From NCBI GenBank assembly GCA_035636195.1, contig DASPZP010000101.1, positions 1-12,227 on the forward strand: a DNA stretch of 12,227 nt, in the 5' to 3' direction. Origin of the DNA: Anaeromyxobacter_A sp035636195 (lineage in GTDB: Bacteria; Myxococcota; Myxococcia; Myxococcales; Anaeromyxobacteraceae). Below are positions 11,308 to 12,227 of this stretch, piece by piece. The notes beneath the pieces were generated by a model. That model was not told the origin of the DNA, searched no databases, and saw only the letters and a program-made list of their open reading frames with translations. Made by a program: the position numbers and the translations under genes. Every line of letters starts with the position of its first letter. The stretch's first letter is position 1.

Positions 11308-12227
11308 GCGGTCACTCCTTCCGGTCGGCGCGGCAGGCGCAGCGTGAACGCCGCGCCGCCCTGGGGGCCGTTCCCGGCCTCGATCTCGCCGCCGTGGGCC
11401 CGCGCGATGGCGAGCGAGATGGCGAGGCCGAGCCCGGTCCCCCGGTCCTTGGTGGTGAAGAACGGCTCGAACAGGCGGGACAGCGCGCCCGCGTCCAGGC
11501 CAGGCCCGCTGTCGCGCACCGAGATGACGGCGCCGCCACCGGCCTCCGCCTCGACCGCGACCTCCACCGCGCCGCCCCGCCCGGCCGCCTCGGCGGCGTT
11601 GCGGATGAGGTTCGACAGCACCTGGCGCAGCTTCGACGGATGCCCGTCCACGGTGGCATCGCCGTGGATGACGACCTCCACCCCGTCCAGCACCGCCGCC
11701 TCGCCGAGCCGCGCGACCACCTCCTCGGCGGTGGCGCGCAGATCGACCGGCTCGCGCGAGAGCTTCAGCGGTCGCGAGAGATCGAGCAGCCCCTCCACGA
11801 TGTCCTTGCAGCGGAGCGCCTCCTGCTCGATGACGGACAGGTCCTCCCGGAGCGGCCCGTCGGCGCGCTTCTCGAGCAGGCGCGTGTAGCCGAGGATGAC
11901 GCCGAGCGGGTTGTTGATCTCGTGCGCCACCCCGGCCGCGAGCCGCCCCACGCCGGCCAGCTTCTCGCTCTGGACCAGCTTGGTCTGGTGCTCCTTCAGC
12001 GCGGAGGTCATGGCGTTGAACTGGCGCGCCAGCGCGCCGAACTCGTCCGGACGATCGAGGTCGATATGCGCCTCGAGGTCCCCTGCCGCGAGGCGCGCCG
12101 CCCCGGCCTGGAGCCGCGCCAGCGGCCCAGCGATGGAGCGGCCGATGGCGACGCTCACCGCGGCGGCGAGGAGCGGGGCGCCCACGAGCAGCGCCACGAT
12201 CCATCGGTAGGTGCGCCGCTGGACCGC
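11304..12227 (-). CDS. NtrB/NtrY-like HAMP sensor histidine kinase (N-terminus beyond the window)
   Basis: The last 307 residues of a membrane kinase are visible; the sensor part and start codon lie past position 12227. The order is a transmembrane helix WIVALLVGAPLLAAAVSVAI (visible 9-28), a HAMP linker (about 29-80), then the phospho-acceptor helix VGRLAAGVAHEINNPLGVIL with His102. The ATP-binding domain has N-box NLIRNAAEA (206-214), G1 DSGPGLD (239-245), F-box LFEPFFTTK (252-260) and G2 GTGLGLAIS (263-271). HEINNPL with FEPFFTTK is typical of NtrB/PilS-type kinases that pair with sigma-54 activators. The next gene, read in the same direction, encodes that activator and overlaps it by 4 bp, so they form a cognate pair. 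The signal is unknown because the sensor domain is outside the window. Confidence 0.93.
   Translation of the reverse strand, partial: AVQRRTYRWIVALLVGAPLLAAAVSVAIGRSIAGPLARLQAGAARLAAGDLEAHIDLDRPDEFGALARQFNAMTSALKEHQTKLVQSEKLAGVGRLAAGVAHEINNPLGVILGYTRLLEKRADGPLREDLSVIEQEALRCKDIVEGLLDLSRPLKLSREPVDLRATAEEVVARLGEAAVLDGVEVVIHGDATVDGHPSKLRQVLSNLIRNAAEAAGRGGAVEVAVEAEAGGGAVISVRDSGPGLDAGALSRLFEPFFTTKDRGTGLGLAISLAIARAHGGEIEAGNGPQGGAAFTLRLPRRPEGVTA

Noticed and set aside
9679..11889. Plus-strand open frame of about 736 codons antisense to the two-component genes
   Set aside because: It is the antisense shadow of the NtrC-like and kinase genes (low complexity, no motifs). The minus-strand proteins have complete catalytic motifs.

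Overview
The window is very GC-rich, with strong G/C third-position bias and long spurious open frames on every strand. Its gene set and Shine-Dalgarno style fit a myxobacterium, most likely Anaeromyxobacter or a close relative (Myxococcota). This placement comes from style and content, not from a marker gene. I see no tRNA, rRNA, CRISPR array, transposase or integrase.

Layout, left to right. The first 179 bases hold the N-terminus of a minus-strand nucleosidase-like (futalosine hydrolase-type) gene. Then come a complete Ni-type glyoxalase I gene (gloA, +) and, convergent to it, peptide chain release factor 3 (prfC, -). A pair of inverted hairpin repeats separates these two. Next are a small carboxymuconolactone-decarboxylase/AhpD-like protein (+), a translationally coupled minus-strand pair (a 4-OT-like tautomerase followed by a zinc-free quinone-oxidoreductase-type MDR enzyme), a hemerythrin-like di-iron protein (+), a zinc alcohol/aldehyde reductase of the YahK/cinnamyl-alcohol type (+), and a 589-residue protein that I cannot assign (-). 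Many of these would suit carbonyl, oxidant or metal stress, but they do not form one operon.

From 7.9 to 8.7 kb, two small lipoprotein genes diverge: a six-cysteine lipoprotein (-) and a CusF-like copper-binding lipoprotein (+). From 8.7 to 9.9 kb lies the most unusual part of the window. Two paralogous four-helix-bundle (S23/Avd-like) genes are convergent and overlap at their 3' ends. Each gene's ribosome-binding site and start codon lies in one arm of a long inverted repeat, and the other arm carries a head-to-head second copy of the same translation start. Outside these palindromes are GC-rich hairpins and hexamer arrays, so the whole block is roughly mirror-symmetric: array, hairpin, gene, gene, hairpin, array.

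The right end holds a two-component operon read leftward. It starts with an NtrB-like HAMP histidine kinase (N-terminus beyond the window), which overlaps by 4 bp an NtrC-family sigma-54-dependent response regulator. No sigma-54 promoter or other target is evident in the window, so its regulon is unknown.
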